Both the position numbers and the translations under genes were made by a program. Positions 1-7,235 of a stretch of 16,074 nt of DNA are shown here, one piece after another. The stretch spans positions 1-16,074 of the forward strand of contig JAIYAJ010000325.1 of assembly GCA_027489105.1 (NCBI GenBank), in the 5' to 3' direction. A model generated the notes under the pieces. That model was not told the DNA's origin, made no database searches, and saw only the letters and a list, made by a program, of their open reading frames with translations. Source of the DNA: Zymomonas sp. GTDB taxonomy: Bacteria; Pseudomonadota; Alphaproteobacteria; Sphingomonadales; Sphingomonadaceae. Position 1 is the first letter of the stretch; the number at the start of each line of letters is the position of its first letter.

Positions 1-1842
1 ACCAGCGAGCCTCTGGTGGCGCTATACGTTGACGGGTTCTATTATCCCTCCTTCGAATCCGGCTTGTTCAATTTTTCAAACATTGAGCGGATCGAAATTT
101 TGCGAGGGCCGCAGGGAACGCTGTTTGGTCGCAATGTGACCGCAGGTCTCATGCAGGTCATTACGCGCGACCCCAGTCATGATCCGATGCTCAACATCCA
201 GTTGGGATACGGCAACTACGATGCGAAAACCGCGAGCTTGTATGGTTCGGTGGGCGTATCGGAGCAATTGGCCGGTGACGTTTCGGTCTACTACGAAAAG
301 CATGATGGCTGGGGGAGGAACCTGACCACTGGCGAACAGGCACATTTCCGGGACTCGATTGCAGCGCGCAGCAAATGGCTGTTTGAGACCGATACGTTGC
401 GCGTAACGATCGCTGGTGACTATTCCTACCAGAATAGCGACATCGGGGCTTCGTCCTACCAGCGCGCCGGAACAGTTACCGCGAACGGCTCGCTGCCCAC
501 GGCATCTCCTTATGACACGCGCCGCAATCTTTCGGCTGCAGTCCACTATTCCCGCAGTTGGGGACTTGGGATGAAGGTGGAGCATGAAATGGGGTGGGCG
601 AACTTAACCAGCCTGACCCGGTATGGGAAGCAGCACTCGTACTTCACTGTTGACACCGACATGCTTGCAATTGACGGTGTGGGGAGCCCGCGTATCAACT
701 CGCGGACCAACTCGTTCACTCAGGAAATTCAGCTTGCATCAGCCCAGGGGAGCAGCTTCACTTGGGTGGTTGGCGGATTTTTGCAGGATGGCGGTGGCGG
801 CCCTAAACCGATTATCGTTGGTTCAAACGCTGGTATAGCTGCCGGAACGCCGCTTTTTACCGGGCAGTTCGAGGCTTTCACAACCTCGGTTGCGCTTTAC
901 GCCCAAGCTACCGTACCGATTGCCGACGAGCTCAATCTTACCGGTGGTGTCCGGTATAGCTGGGATAAGCAAAGGCTCGAAGCCTCGCGTGATTCAGCGG
1001 TTGCTGCACTTAACTTCCCGTTCACTGTCAAGAACAAGAGCTGGTCTCAACCCACTTGGCGCTTGGCCATCGACTATCAAGCAAACGATGATCTGCTGTT
1101 GTTCGCGAGCTACAACCGCGGTTATCGCAACGGTAGATTCGACTTGCTGTCGCCGACTGCCAATCCAGTCGAGCCTGAAACCGTCGATTCCTTCGAGATC
1201 GGTTTCAAATCCGACTTGCTCGACAGGCATCTGCGATTCAACCTGAACGCGTTCCACACAGACTACAACAACAAGCAGGAAAGCGCGATTTTCGGGGGCA
1301 GTCCAACTCCGCAATTGGTTAACGTCGCAAAGGCCCGCTTTATCGGGGTTGAAGGCGACATCACTGCGATACCGGTCGACAACTTAACTTTGACGGGTGG
1401 GTTCACCTGGATGCCGACATCGAAATATGTGTCCTATCCCGGCGCGCGTCCTCAGCTTCCGCTGGCTGCCGGCGGGAACAGCGGTACGACGACCGTTGAT
1501 CTGTCCGGCATGCGCACCGAGAACTCGCCGAAGTTTGTGTTCACCTTGGGCGCGGACTATCGGATTCCGACGAGTATTGGCGAATTTAACCTGAACGCAA
1601 ACTATCGCCACAGCAGCGCATTCAACCTTTATTTCGCGGGTCGCGTCGTCCAAGAGCCATATGGCGTCTTGAATGCGAGGATTGGCTGGACATCGACCGA
1701 CGAACGCTGGGGGCTGAGCTTCTGGGGTAAGAACATTACCGATACGCTCTACAACATAGGCCAGTACGTAGATACACAAGGCGACTTCTTAATACCGGCA
1801 GCGCCTCAGACATATGGCGTAACTGCGTCTGTGAAATTCTAA
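1..1842 (+). CDS. TonB-dependent outer-membrane receptor, 5' partial
   Basis: This is an outer-membrane beta-barrel receptor for energised uptake of a substrate, powered by TonB/ExbBD. The reading frame is open from the first base, so the signal peptide, TonB box and first half of the plug lie outside the window. What remains (613 residues) starts inside the plug domain: the RIEILRGPQGTLFGRN motif and the following GLMQVITRDP are the classic plug end. The rest is the aromatic-rich barrel of alternating strands, and the chain ends in VTASVKF with the terminal Phe typical of barrel proteins. The internal GTG at 16 is not a real start. In sphingomonads such receptors often sit beside catabolic clusters for aromatic or plant compounds. 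Here it lies beyond the IclR gene from the cyclase cluster, so uptake of that cluster's substrate is plausible but inferred. Confidence 0.94.
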   Translation, partial: TSEPLVALYVDGFYYPSFESGLFNFSNIERIEILRGPQGTLFGRNVTAGLMQVITRDPSHDPMLNIQLGYGNYDAKTASLYGSVGVSEQLAGDVSVYYEKHDGWGRNLTTGEQAHFRDSIAARSKWLFETDTLRVTIAGDYSYQNSDIGASSYQRAGTVTANGSLPTASPYDTRRNLSAAVHYSRSWGLGMKVEHEMGWANLTSLTRYGKQHSYFTVDTDMLAIDGVGSPRINSRTNSFTQEIQLASAQGSSFTWVVGGFLQDGGGGPKPIIVGSNAGIAAGTPLFTGQFEAFTTSVALYAQATVPIADELNLTGGVRYSWDKQRLEASRDSAVAALNFPFTVKNKSWSQPTWRLAIDYQANDDLLLFASYNRGYRNGRFDLLSPTANPVEPETVDSFEIGFKSDLLDRHLRFNLNAFHTDYNNKQESAIFGGSPTPQLVNVAKARFIGVEGDITAIPVDNLTLTGGFTWMPTSKYVSYPGARPQLPLAAGGNSGTTTVDLSGMRTENSPKFVFTLGADYRIPTSIGEFNLNANYRHSSAFNLYFAGRVVQEPYGVLNARIGWTSTDERWGLSFWGKNITDTLYNIGQYVDTQGDFLIPAAPQTYGVTASVKF

Positions 1843-1861
1843 CTGATAACGGTGCGGAATG

Positions 1862-1893
1862 GGAGCGTCGACCGTCCGAACGGTCGGCGCTCC
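1862..1893 (+). terminator. Rho-independent terminator after the TonB receptor
   Basis: Nineteen bases after the receptor stop there is a 14-bp stem (1862-1875 with 1880-1893) that is fully paired apart from one G-T wobble, closed by a CCGA tetraloop. It is followed on the plus strand by a T-rich stretch (TTGCTATTT). It sits between the convergent receptor and IclR genes. The minus-strand side has no clear T tract, so it mainly serves the receptor transcript but may also block read-through from IclR. Confidence 0.78.
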
Positions 1894-1903
1894 TTGCTAT
1901 TTA

Positions 1904-2695
1904 TCAACCACCAACCAGATCGATGATCCGATCCTTTGCCGCGAGCATGGATTGCAATATCTTGTCTTTCTTCGCTTCAAAGCGCTTGGTTGGCACGGGA
2001 ACTGACAGAGCAAAAAGGCGGCCTAAGGGATCCTCTATCCACGTTCCGACGGCACTAATTCCTTCGGTATGTTCCTCATTATCCCATGCAAAACCATCTT
2101 TCTGGACGGCGAGCAAAATCTGCTTGAGGACCTTAGAATCCGTTACCGTGTTAGAAGTATGCGCTTCGAGCGGTTTGGCAAAATACTTGGCAATTCGAGC
2201 GGGTGGAAGTTGCGCCAGAAGTGCTTTGCCATTTGCTGTGCAATGCAGCGGAAATGTTTCGCCAACGCTCGAAACTGCGACAAGTCGATGTGATCCTGGA
2301 ATTTGCTCAACGAACACCGCCTCATCGCCTTTCAGGACGGACAGGTCCACAGTCTCTCCGAGCTTGCGCGAGAGCTCAAGCATGATCGGCCTGACCATTC
2401 GCTCCAGGTCCATGCTCGCAGTAGAGGCAAGCCGGATTATGGCTGGTCCAATCTTGACCCTGCCCTTCGGACTTGCGGCAATGAGAAAATGTTCATCCGC
2501 CAACGCTCCGACAATTCTCTGGACCGTCGAACGGGCCAATCCCACCAGCGAGGAAATCTCCGCGAGACTTAGCCCCTCGGATTGGTCTTCCAATGCACGC
2601 ATGACTGCAGCTGCGCGGGCAATGACTTGAATGCCATTACGGTCGCTTTGTGCTGATTTTGCCAGCTCACTCTGCCGGCCTGTCTTATCGGTCAT
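1904..2695 (-). CDS. IclR-family transcriptional regulator
   Basis: This 263-residue protein has the full IclR architecture: an N-terminal winged helix-turn-helix (about residues 22-82, with GLSLAEISSLVGLARSTVQR as the HTH), then the GAF-like effector domain (about 100-255). Family signatures in the second domain are LHCTANGKALLA (150-161) and EGISAVG (211-217). The ATG start has an AGGA about nine bases upstream. It is transcribed divergently from the cyclase-led catabolic cluster across 284 bp. This is the usual arrangement of an IclR regulator with its target operon, where a pathway substrate or intermediate acts as effector. The effector cannot be read from sequence; a phloroglucinol-type compound or a ring-opened keto acid is my inference from the neighbours. 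Its 3' end converges on the TonB receptor. Confidence 0.94.
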   Translation of the reverse strand: MTDKTGRQSELAKSAQSDRNGIQVIARAAAVMRALEDQSEGLSLAEISSLVGLARSTVQRIVGALADEHFLIAASPKGRVKIGPAIIRLASTASMDLERMVRPIMLELSRKLGETVDLSVLKGDEAVFVEQIPGSHRLVAVSSVGETFPLHCTANGKALLAQLPPARIAKYFAKPLEAHTSNTVTDSKVLKQILLAVQKDGFAWDNEEHTEGISAVGTWIEDPLGRLFALSVPVPTKRFEAKKDKILQSMLAAKDRIIDLVGG

Positions 2696-2845
2696 TCAAA
2701 CATCCTAACGCCAAAATTTGGGCCGTGAATCATGCAGAGGGGCAGATCAAGGCCTTGCTTATGTGGATCGGCGTACGCAGTGGACCTTTGTCTGGCAATC
2801 CTGAACCATTCCCATTTTGCGGGTCGATTGCACCGCAATTCCCTG

Positions 2846-2860
2846 AATCAACCTTTGATT
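2846..2860. promoter_or_regulatory. Inverted repeat AATCAA-CCT-TTGATT in the divergent intergenic region
   Basis: A perfect 6-3-6 inverted repeat between the IclR gene and the cyclase gene. It lies about 88 bp, centre to centre, from the second 15-bp repeat at 2934-2948, but the two have different sequences. It could be an operator for the IclR gene itself or chance; nothing else supports it. Confidence 0.25.
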
Positions 2861-2910
2861 GAAGGATGCCAACTCTCCGTCTGGGTTGCCACCATGAGTG
2901 TGCAAACTGC

Positions 2911-2970
2911 TTGACGAACCACGGTGACTTACATACCGTAATACGGTACATATGAACTACGATATGGTAT
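2911..2970 (+). promoter_or_regulatory. Candidate promoter and IclR operator of the cyclase-led operon
   Basis: A TTGACG at 2911-2916 is a reasonable -35. Seventeen bases on, the weak -10 (TACCGT, 2934-2939) forms the left arm of a perfect inverted repeat TACCGT-AAT-ACGGTA (2934-2948). A further half-site-like copy, ATATGGTA (2962-2969), repeats ATACGGTA (2941-2948) in the same orientation exactly 21 bp downstream, two helical turns. Three related half-sites overlapping a promoter and ending ten bases before the cyclase ATG are consistent with IclR binding on one DNA face. Assignment to IclR is inference from position. Confidence 0.45.
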
Positions 2971-2979
2971 GGAGATGGT

Positions 2980-3852
2980 ATGCCGGGTTGGGAAGAAGGC
3001 GATTGGCGCGATGAGAGTTTGTGCCAGTTCAAGGAATCGAACCTGCTCAACAGCATGGGGCTCGAATTCTACGATTTGTCGCATCCGTGGGGGCTAGGAC
3101 AGCCGTGCTGGCCCTATTTCGAGGATGTGAAGATCGAGCGGCTGCACGGCATGTCGCGCTCCGGCGTGCTGACGCAGAAGATCACCACGGTCATGCATTC
3201 AGGCACGCACATCGACGCCCCCGCACACGTGGTCCCGGGCACCCCGTTCATGGACGAAGTGCCGCTGCCATATTTCTTCGGAACCGGCGTCGTGGTCTCG
3301 ATACCCAAGAAGAAGTGGGAAGTGATCACTGCTGAGGATCTGGAAAATGCCCGCCCCCAAATCCGCGAGGGCGACATTGTCATCGTCAACACCGGATGGC
3401 ACAAGTATTATGGCGATAACCGCCATTATTACGCCTACTCGCCGGGCTTCTACAAAGAAGCCGGAGAATGGTTCGTCAACAAAAAGGTCAAGATGTGCGG
3501 TTCGGACACGCAGGCGCTTGATCACCCGCTTGGAACGGCGATCGGCCCGCACGGTACTGGCGCACCCAACGGCTTGATTCCTCAGGTCAATGATGAATAT
3601 TTCCGGGAAACCGGGCGCAAAGTCATTGAGGATTTTCCTTATTGGGAGCCCTGTCATAACGCTATCCTGTCAGCGGGAATCTGCGGGTTCGAGAATGTCG
3701 GCGGCGACATCGACAAGGTTACCGGCAAGCGTGTGACTTTCGCCGCCTTCCCGTGGCGGTGGAAGAAGGGCGACGGCTGCATCGTCCGCTTGGTCGCGAT
3801 CGTCGATCCGACCGGCAACTTCCGCATTGAGACCGGCAAGAACAACGACTGA
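2980..3852 (+). CDS. Cyclase-family metal-dependent hydrolase (candidate dihydrophloroglucinol cyclohydrolase)
   Basis: A 290-residue member of the cyclase superfamily (PF04199), which includes kynurenine formamidase, isatin hydrolase and the clostridial dihydrophloroglucinol cyclohydrolase. The family metal-binding motif is intact: H73-S-G-T-H77-I-D79-A-P-A-H83. Near the C-terminus H226 and E238 (in GICGFENVGG) fit the second half of the active site. The DLSHPW opening (32-37) is also typical. The ATG at 2980 is chosen because GGAG lies five bases upstream; M26 (3055) would fit the family N-terminus but has no ribosome site. It is the first gene of the cluster and divergent from IclR. With an SDR, a 3-hydroxy-acid dehydrogenase and a BKACE downstream, hydrolytic opening of a cyclic 1,3-diketone such as dihydrophloroglucinol is the best-fitting role. 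The family call is firm; the substrate is inferred. Confidence 0.88.
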   Translation: MPGWEEGDWRDESLCQFKESNLLNSMGLEFYDLSHPWGLGQPCWPYFEDVKIERLHGMSRSGVLTQKITTVMHSGTHIDAPAHVVPGTPFMDEVPLPYFFGTGVVVSIPKKKWEVITAEDLENARPQIREGDIVIVNTGWHKYYGDNRHYYAYSPGFYKEAGEWFVNKKVKMCGSDTQALDHPLGTAIGPHGTGAPNGLIPQVNDEYFRETGRKVIEDFPYWEPCHNAILSAGICGFENVGGDIDKVTGKRVTFAAFPWRWKKGDGCIVRLVAIVDPTGNFRIETGKNND

Positions 3853-3861
3853 ACAGCGAGT

Positions 3862-3883
3862 GGGGCGGGCTTAGGCCCGCCCC
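3862..3883 (+). terminator. GC-rich hairpin after the cyclase gene
   Basis: A perfect 9-bp stem (GGGGCGGGC with GCCCGCCCC) with a TTAG loop starts ten bases after the cyclase stop. It is followed by GATTTGTG rather than a T tract. It may be a leaky terminator or a stabiliser of the cyclase message, since the same-strand genes continue 50 bp later. Confidence 0.5.
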
Positions 3884-3931
3884 GATTTGTGAACCGGATG
3901 AATGCCGGGAGCATGCGCGAGAGGATCGAAG

Positions 3932-4282
3932 ATGGAAATCGTACGCTTGGCAGACGCCAAGGCATATATAGCTCCCTTGCACTACGACATGCGTTCATTG
4001 CGCCTGCAAGGTTGCGAGGCGAGCAGTGCCGACTTCGCCTGGGCCGGACTGTCCTATTTTCTGCCGGGCGGTGGTGCCGAAATGGACGCAGGACCGCTCG
4101 GCAAAATTTACATAGTCATCGATGGCGAGATCACAATCGAGCTCGGGTCGGGCGTGACGCAAATCCTCGGCAAACTCGATAGCTGCTTCATTCCAGCCGG
4201 CGAAGCGCGGGCGGTGCGCAATGATGGCCAGGCCATCGCAACGATGATTGTCGTCATGCCCTATCTGGAGAAATCGGCATGA
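3932..4282 (+). CDS. Small single-domain cupin protein
   Basis: A 116-residue protein with one cupin barrel. The conserved core is visible as GKIYIVIDGEITIELG, then the second cupin motif around FIPAGEARAVRNDG and a hydrophobic end (ATMIVVMPYLE). The start at 3932 (MEIVRLADAK) is preferred over the upstream ATG at 3902 because GAGAGGA stands six bases before it. The usual metal ligands are poorly represented: few histidines lie in the first motif, so enzymatic metal chemistry is uncertain and ligand binding is equally possible. Its stop overlaps the SDR start (ATGA at 4279-4282), so the two are translationally coupled. It has no assigned step in the proposed pathway; an isomerase, a tautomer-handling or a binding role are all open. 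Confidence 0.8.
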   Translation: MEIVRLADAKAYIAPLHYDMRSLRLQGCEASSADFAWAGLSYFLPGGGAEMDAGPLGKIYIVIDGEITIELGSGVTQILGKLDSCFIPAGEARAVRNDGQAIATMIVVMPYLEKSA

Positions 4283-5079
4283 GCCTTCCGCAAATCGATA
4301 CCAGCAGGCTGTTCGATGTCGCTGGCAAATCTGCCATTGTCGTCGGGGCGACGGGCTCATTCGGAAAAGTAGTGTGTGCAACGCTCGGCAATGCAGGCGC
4401 GAAGCTCACAATTACGGCAGGCAATGCGTCCGATCTCGCTGAATTGCAGGCTGAGTTGGAAGCGGCGGGCATCGATGCGACCTCGGTCAACCGGCGCCCG
4501 ACAACTGAAGCCGATTGCGAGGCAATCGTTACGGCTGCAGTGGCAGCCTACGGCGCTGTTGACATTCTCGTTATCGCCTCGGGAGTCAATGAAGTCGGTT
4601 TGATAGGCGATCTTTCGCTGGAGCGCTTCCAGAAGGTCATGCTCGCAAATGTCGAGGGGGCCTGGTTGATCGCACGCGCGGTCGGCGCACAATTGATCGC
4701 GCAAGGCCGCGGCGGCAAGGTTGTCCTAACGTCATCTGCGCGGGGCAAGCTTGGCCATCCGGCAGGCTATTCGGCCTATTGTGCGTCCAAAGCCGCCGTC
4801 GATGGTCTTACAAAATCTCTGGGCTGCGAGTGGGGCAAATACGGCATAACCGTGAATGCGATCGCGCCAACCGTCTTTCGGTCGCCGCTGACCGCCTGGA
4901 TGTTTGAAGATAATGAAAATGCCACCAATGTGCGCAACGGGTTCCTTGCACGTGTGCCAATTGGGCGCCTTGGCGAACCCGAAGACTTGGCCGGTCCGCT
5001 ACTTTTCCTGTGTTCTTCCGCTTCGGATTTCCACACCGGCCATATCATCTACGCCGATGGCGGTTACACGGCGGGCTGA
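4279..5079 (+). CDS. SDR-family oxidoreductase, NADP(H)-type (candidate phloroglucinol reductase)
   Basis: A 266-residue classical short-chain dehydrogenase/reductase. It shows the nucleotide motif GATGSFG (23-29), IASGVN in place of NNAG (99-104), the catalytic Ser in TSSARG (about 153), and Y167-C-A-S-K171. The second beta strand ends TITAGNAS with no acidic residue, the pattern of NADP(H) rather than NAD users, which suits a reductase. It is coupled to the cupin by an ATGA overlap and followed three bases later by the 3-hydroxyacyl-CoA-dehydrogenase-like gene. In clostridia phloroglucinol reductase is an NADPH-dependent SDR, and the neighbours here match the following steps, so that role is proposed. 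SDR substrates cannot be read from sequence, and other keto or alcohol substrates are possible. Confidence 0.9.
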   Translation: MSLPQIDTSRLFDVAGKSAIVVGATGSFGKVVCATLGNAGAKLTITAGNASDLAELQAELEAAGIDATSVNRRPTTEADCEAIVTAAVAAYGAVDILVIASGVNEVGLIGDLSLERFQKVMLANVEGAWLIARAVGAQLIAQGRGGKVVLTSSARGKLGHPAGYSAYCASKAAVDGLTKSLGCEWGKYGITVNAIAPTVFRSPLTAWMFEDNENATNVRNGFLARVPIGRLGEPEDLAGPLLFLCSSASDFHTGHIIYADGGYTAG

Positions 5080-5082
5080 TCG

Positions 5083-6006
5083 ATGAACAAATTGAATATC
5101 ACTGTGATCGGTGGCGGTCTGATGGGGACTGGCATTGCTCAGGTGTTTGCCGCGGCTGGCCACCGTGTGGTGGTGAACGAGCCAGTCAACTCCGTCCGTG
5201 AAACGATCACCGATCGAATTCGAGCAGGCTTGGCTCAAGTCGGTGACGACCCGGAGTTCGCTGCCAATGTTAGCGTCACTGACGATTTGGCCGAATCTGT
5301 GCGCGAAGCTGGCTTTGTCACTGAGGCGGCTCCCGAAAAGCTTGAGCTCAAGCGTTCCATCTTCGCTCAGCTGATCGAACACGCTCCGGGCGACGCAATC
5401 CTTGCGAGCAATACCTCGGTCATGCCGATTGGCAGCATTGCCTGGAATCTACCTACGGCAGACCGGATTGTAGGCACGCACTGGTGGAACCCGGCCGTTC
5501 TGATCCCGCTGGTCGAAGTGATCCAAGGGCCCAAGACCTCGGAAGCGACCGTCAATACGACCATGAAGCTACTGTCCAGCGTCGGGAAGAGGCCCGCCCA
5601 TGTGAAGAAGGATGTCGCCGGGTTCGTCGCCAACCGTCTTCAGCATGCCTTGTGGCGCGAAGCGATATCGATGGTCGCAGATGGGATATGTGACGCTAGG
5701 ACAGTCGATGATTGCGTGAAGAACAGCTTCGGGCTGAGGCTTGCTGTTCTTGGCCCGCTGGAAAATGCAGATCTTGTCGGTCTGGATCTAACCCGCGACA
5801 TCCATCGTATCATAACTCCAGAACTGAACCGCGACGCAGAGCCAAACAAGATACTTGATGTGCTCGTCGGAGAAGGACGTCTGGGATTCAAGTCCGGCGC
5901 GGGATTTCAGAAGTGGTCTGACGCAGATCAGATCGCCCTAAAAAATAGGTTGGTTGCGCACCTGGTTGCCGCGAACGAAGGGCGAAAAGATGACGATAGA
6001 AGTTAA
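5083..6006 (+). CDS. 3-hydroxyacyl-CoA dehydrogenase-family enzyme, likely a free 3-hydroxy-acid dehydrogenase
   Basis: A 307-residue NAD-dependent dehydrogenase with an N-terminal Rossmann domain (IGGGLMGTGIA, 9-19; acidic E33 after the second strand, favouring NAD) and the helical C-terminal domain. Active-site elements are ASNTS (108-112), GTHWWNP (131-137, catalytic His133) and GFVANR (180-185, Asn184). The length is that of single-function family members such as L-carnitine dehydrogenase and lambda-crystallin, not of the fused FadB type. HWWNP instead of the usual HFFNP suggests a substrate other than ordinary fatty acyl-CoA. Beside a BKACE, oxidation of a free 3-hydroxy acid to a beta-keto acid is the coherent role. 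In the proposed scheme that is 3-hydroxy-5-oxohexanoate to triacetate. The family is firm and the substrate is inferred. Confidence 0.88.
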   Translation: MNKLNITVIGGGLMGTGIAQVFAAAGHRVVVNEPVNSVRETITDRIRAGLAQVGDDPEFAANVSVTDDLAESVREAGFVTEAAPEKLELKRSIFAQLIEHAPGDAILASNTSVMPIGSIAWNLPTADRIVGTHWWNPAVLIPLVEVIQGPKTSEATVNTTMKLLSSVGKRPAHVKKDVAGFVANRLQHALWREAISMVADGICDARTVDDCVKNSFGLRLAVLGPLENADLVGLDLTRDIHRIITPELNRDAEPNKILDVLVGEGRLGFKSGAGFQKWSDADQIALKNRLVAHLVAANEGRKDDDRS

Positions 6007-7222
6007 CCTGCCGAAGGGTGCCTCTATCGAGCGGCGAACAGTCGCCATCCTCGCGCTCGCATTCGGGGTCGTGATGCTTGATCGGATGGTGCAACTCTTC
6101 TTGGGACCCGAGCTAGTCACGGCATTCAACCTGACCGGGCAGCAAATCGGGTTACTTGCAGCGGCTATGTCCGTGTCATGGGGCATTTCAAGTTTTCTGT
6201 TCGGCATGGTCTCCGATCAGATTGGCCGAAAGCGGGTGCTGGTGCCTGCCATGGTTATCTTTTCGATATTGTCTTGCTTTTCGGGTTTGGCCCCCACGTT
6301 CGAAGAACTTCTGATCTGCCGAGTATTGCTGGGGCTTGCCGAGGGACCATGCTTCTCCGTCATCATGGCACTCGTCAAAGAGTCCTCCTCGGTGGACACG
6401 CGCGGCCGAAATATAGGCGCAACCAACTCTATGGGACCACTAGTTGGTGCAGCAATTGCGCCTGTCTTCGCAACCCAGATCGCGGCGGCATTTGGATGGC
6501 GCGAGGCATTCTTTCTTGCTGCGATACCTGGATTCATATTGGCATTCCTCGTCTGGAAGTTTGTCCCGGAGCCCGAGCGCGCGAACGACCAAAGCGATCA
6601 ATCATACAGCAAGATGGCGTCTCTTTTCGAGGTCATGCGTTATCCGCAGCTTTGGGCCTGTTTTTTGGGTGCCTTCCTGCTAGGCTCGTGGATCTTCTCG
6701 ATTACTGTTTTCGCACCACTGTACCTCACAAGGGTACAAGGACTATCCGGTACCACCGCTGGCTTTTTGATGGCGGCAACTGGACTGGGAGGTTTCCTTT
6801 CCAGCATTTTCTGGCCGACGGTGTCGGATCGCCTGGGCCGCAAGAAGGTTCTGCTCATACTGGGCGGTCTGGCGGCGATGCAACCGCTTGTGGCGATATG
6901 GGGATCGACGCTGGGTGGAAGCTGGGTAACCGCTACGTTGCTACTAATTACAGCTACGGGCCCTGCGATTGCAGCGCTAGTTATGATTCTTCTGCCCTCG
7001 GAAGCAGTGCCTCGTAGATTGTCTGCGACAGCAATTGGCTTTGCGGTGATGGGCGCGGAAGTGTTCGGCGCAACCCTTGCTCCTCTTTTGGGTGGCGCGC
7101 TCGCTGATTCTAGTGGTCTTTCAGCGCCGCTCTATCTGGCCGTAGGGGCGGGCTTGGGAATCATGATCATCGGCGGCCTCATGAAAACACATCGAGAAGT
7201 AACGCAATCTCAGACCAACTAA
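5990..7222 (+). CDS. MFS transporter
   Basis: A 410-residue inner-membrane carrier with about twelve hydrophobic segments in two halves. MFS motif A is clear in the first half (GMVSDQIGRKRV, 72-83) and its copy in the second half (VSDRLGRKKV, 278-287). The charged LDRM in the first membrane segment (D31, R32) recalls organic and aromatic acid symporters. I start at ATG 5990, with AAGGG seven bases upstream, not the TTG at 5954. The gene then overlaps the dehydrogenase end by 17 bases, which argues for co-transcription and coupling. It probably imports the pathway's substrate across the cytoplasmic membrane after the TonB receptor, though export of an intermediate cannot be excluded. Confidence 0.93.
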   Translation: MTIEVNLPKGASIERRTVAILALAFGVVMLDRMVQLFLGPELVTAFNLTGQQIGLLAAAMSVSWGISSFLFGMVSDQIGRKRVLVPAMVIFSILSCFSGLAPTFEELLICRVLLGLAEGPCFSVIMALVKESSSVDTRGRNIGATNSMGPLVGAAIAPVFATQIAAAFGWREAFFLAAIPGFILAFLVWKFVPEPERANDQSDQSYSKMASLFEVMRYPQLWACFLGAFLLGSWIFSITVFAPLYLTRVQGLSGTTAGFLMAATGLGGFLSSIFWPTVSDRLGRKKVLLILGGLAAMQPLVAIWGSTLGGSWVTATLLLITATGPAIAALVMILLPSEAVPRRLSATAIGFAVMGAEVFGATLAPLLGGALADSSGLSAPLYLAVGAGLGIMIIGGLMKTHREVTQSQTN

Positions 7223-7235
7223 AGGGCTCTTGGGT

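Noticed and set aside
1923..2630. Plus-strand open frame of 235 codons opposite IclR
   Set aside because: The minus strand encodes a complete IclR protein with a ribosome site; the plus frame is Ser/Arg-rich and matches nothing I know.
2980..3852. Kynurenine formamidase or isatin hydrolase as a specific name for the cyclase gene
   Set aside because: The metal motif is shared by the whole superfamily, and no tryptophan or indole pathway genes are nearby.
5954..5989. TTG start for the MFS gene
   Set aside because: The ATG at 5990 has a good AAGGG seven bases upstream, and the extra twelve residues are polar and not family-like.
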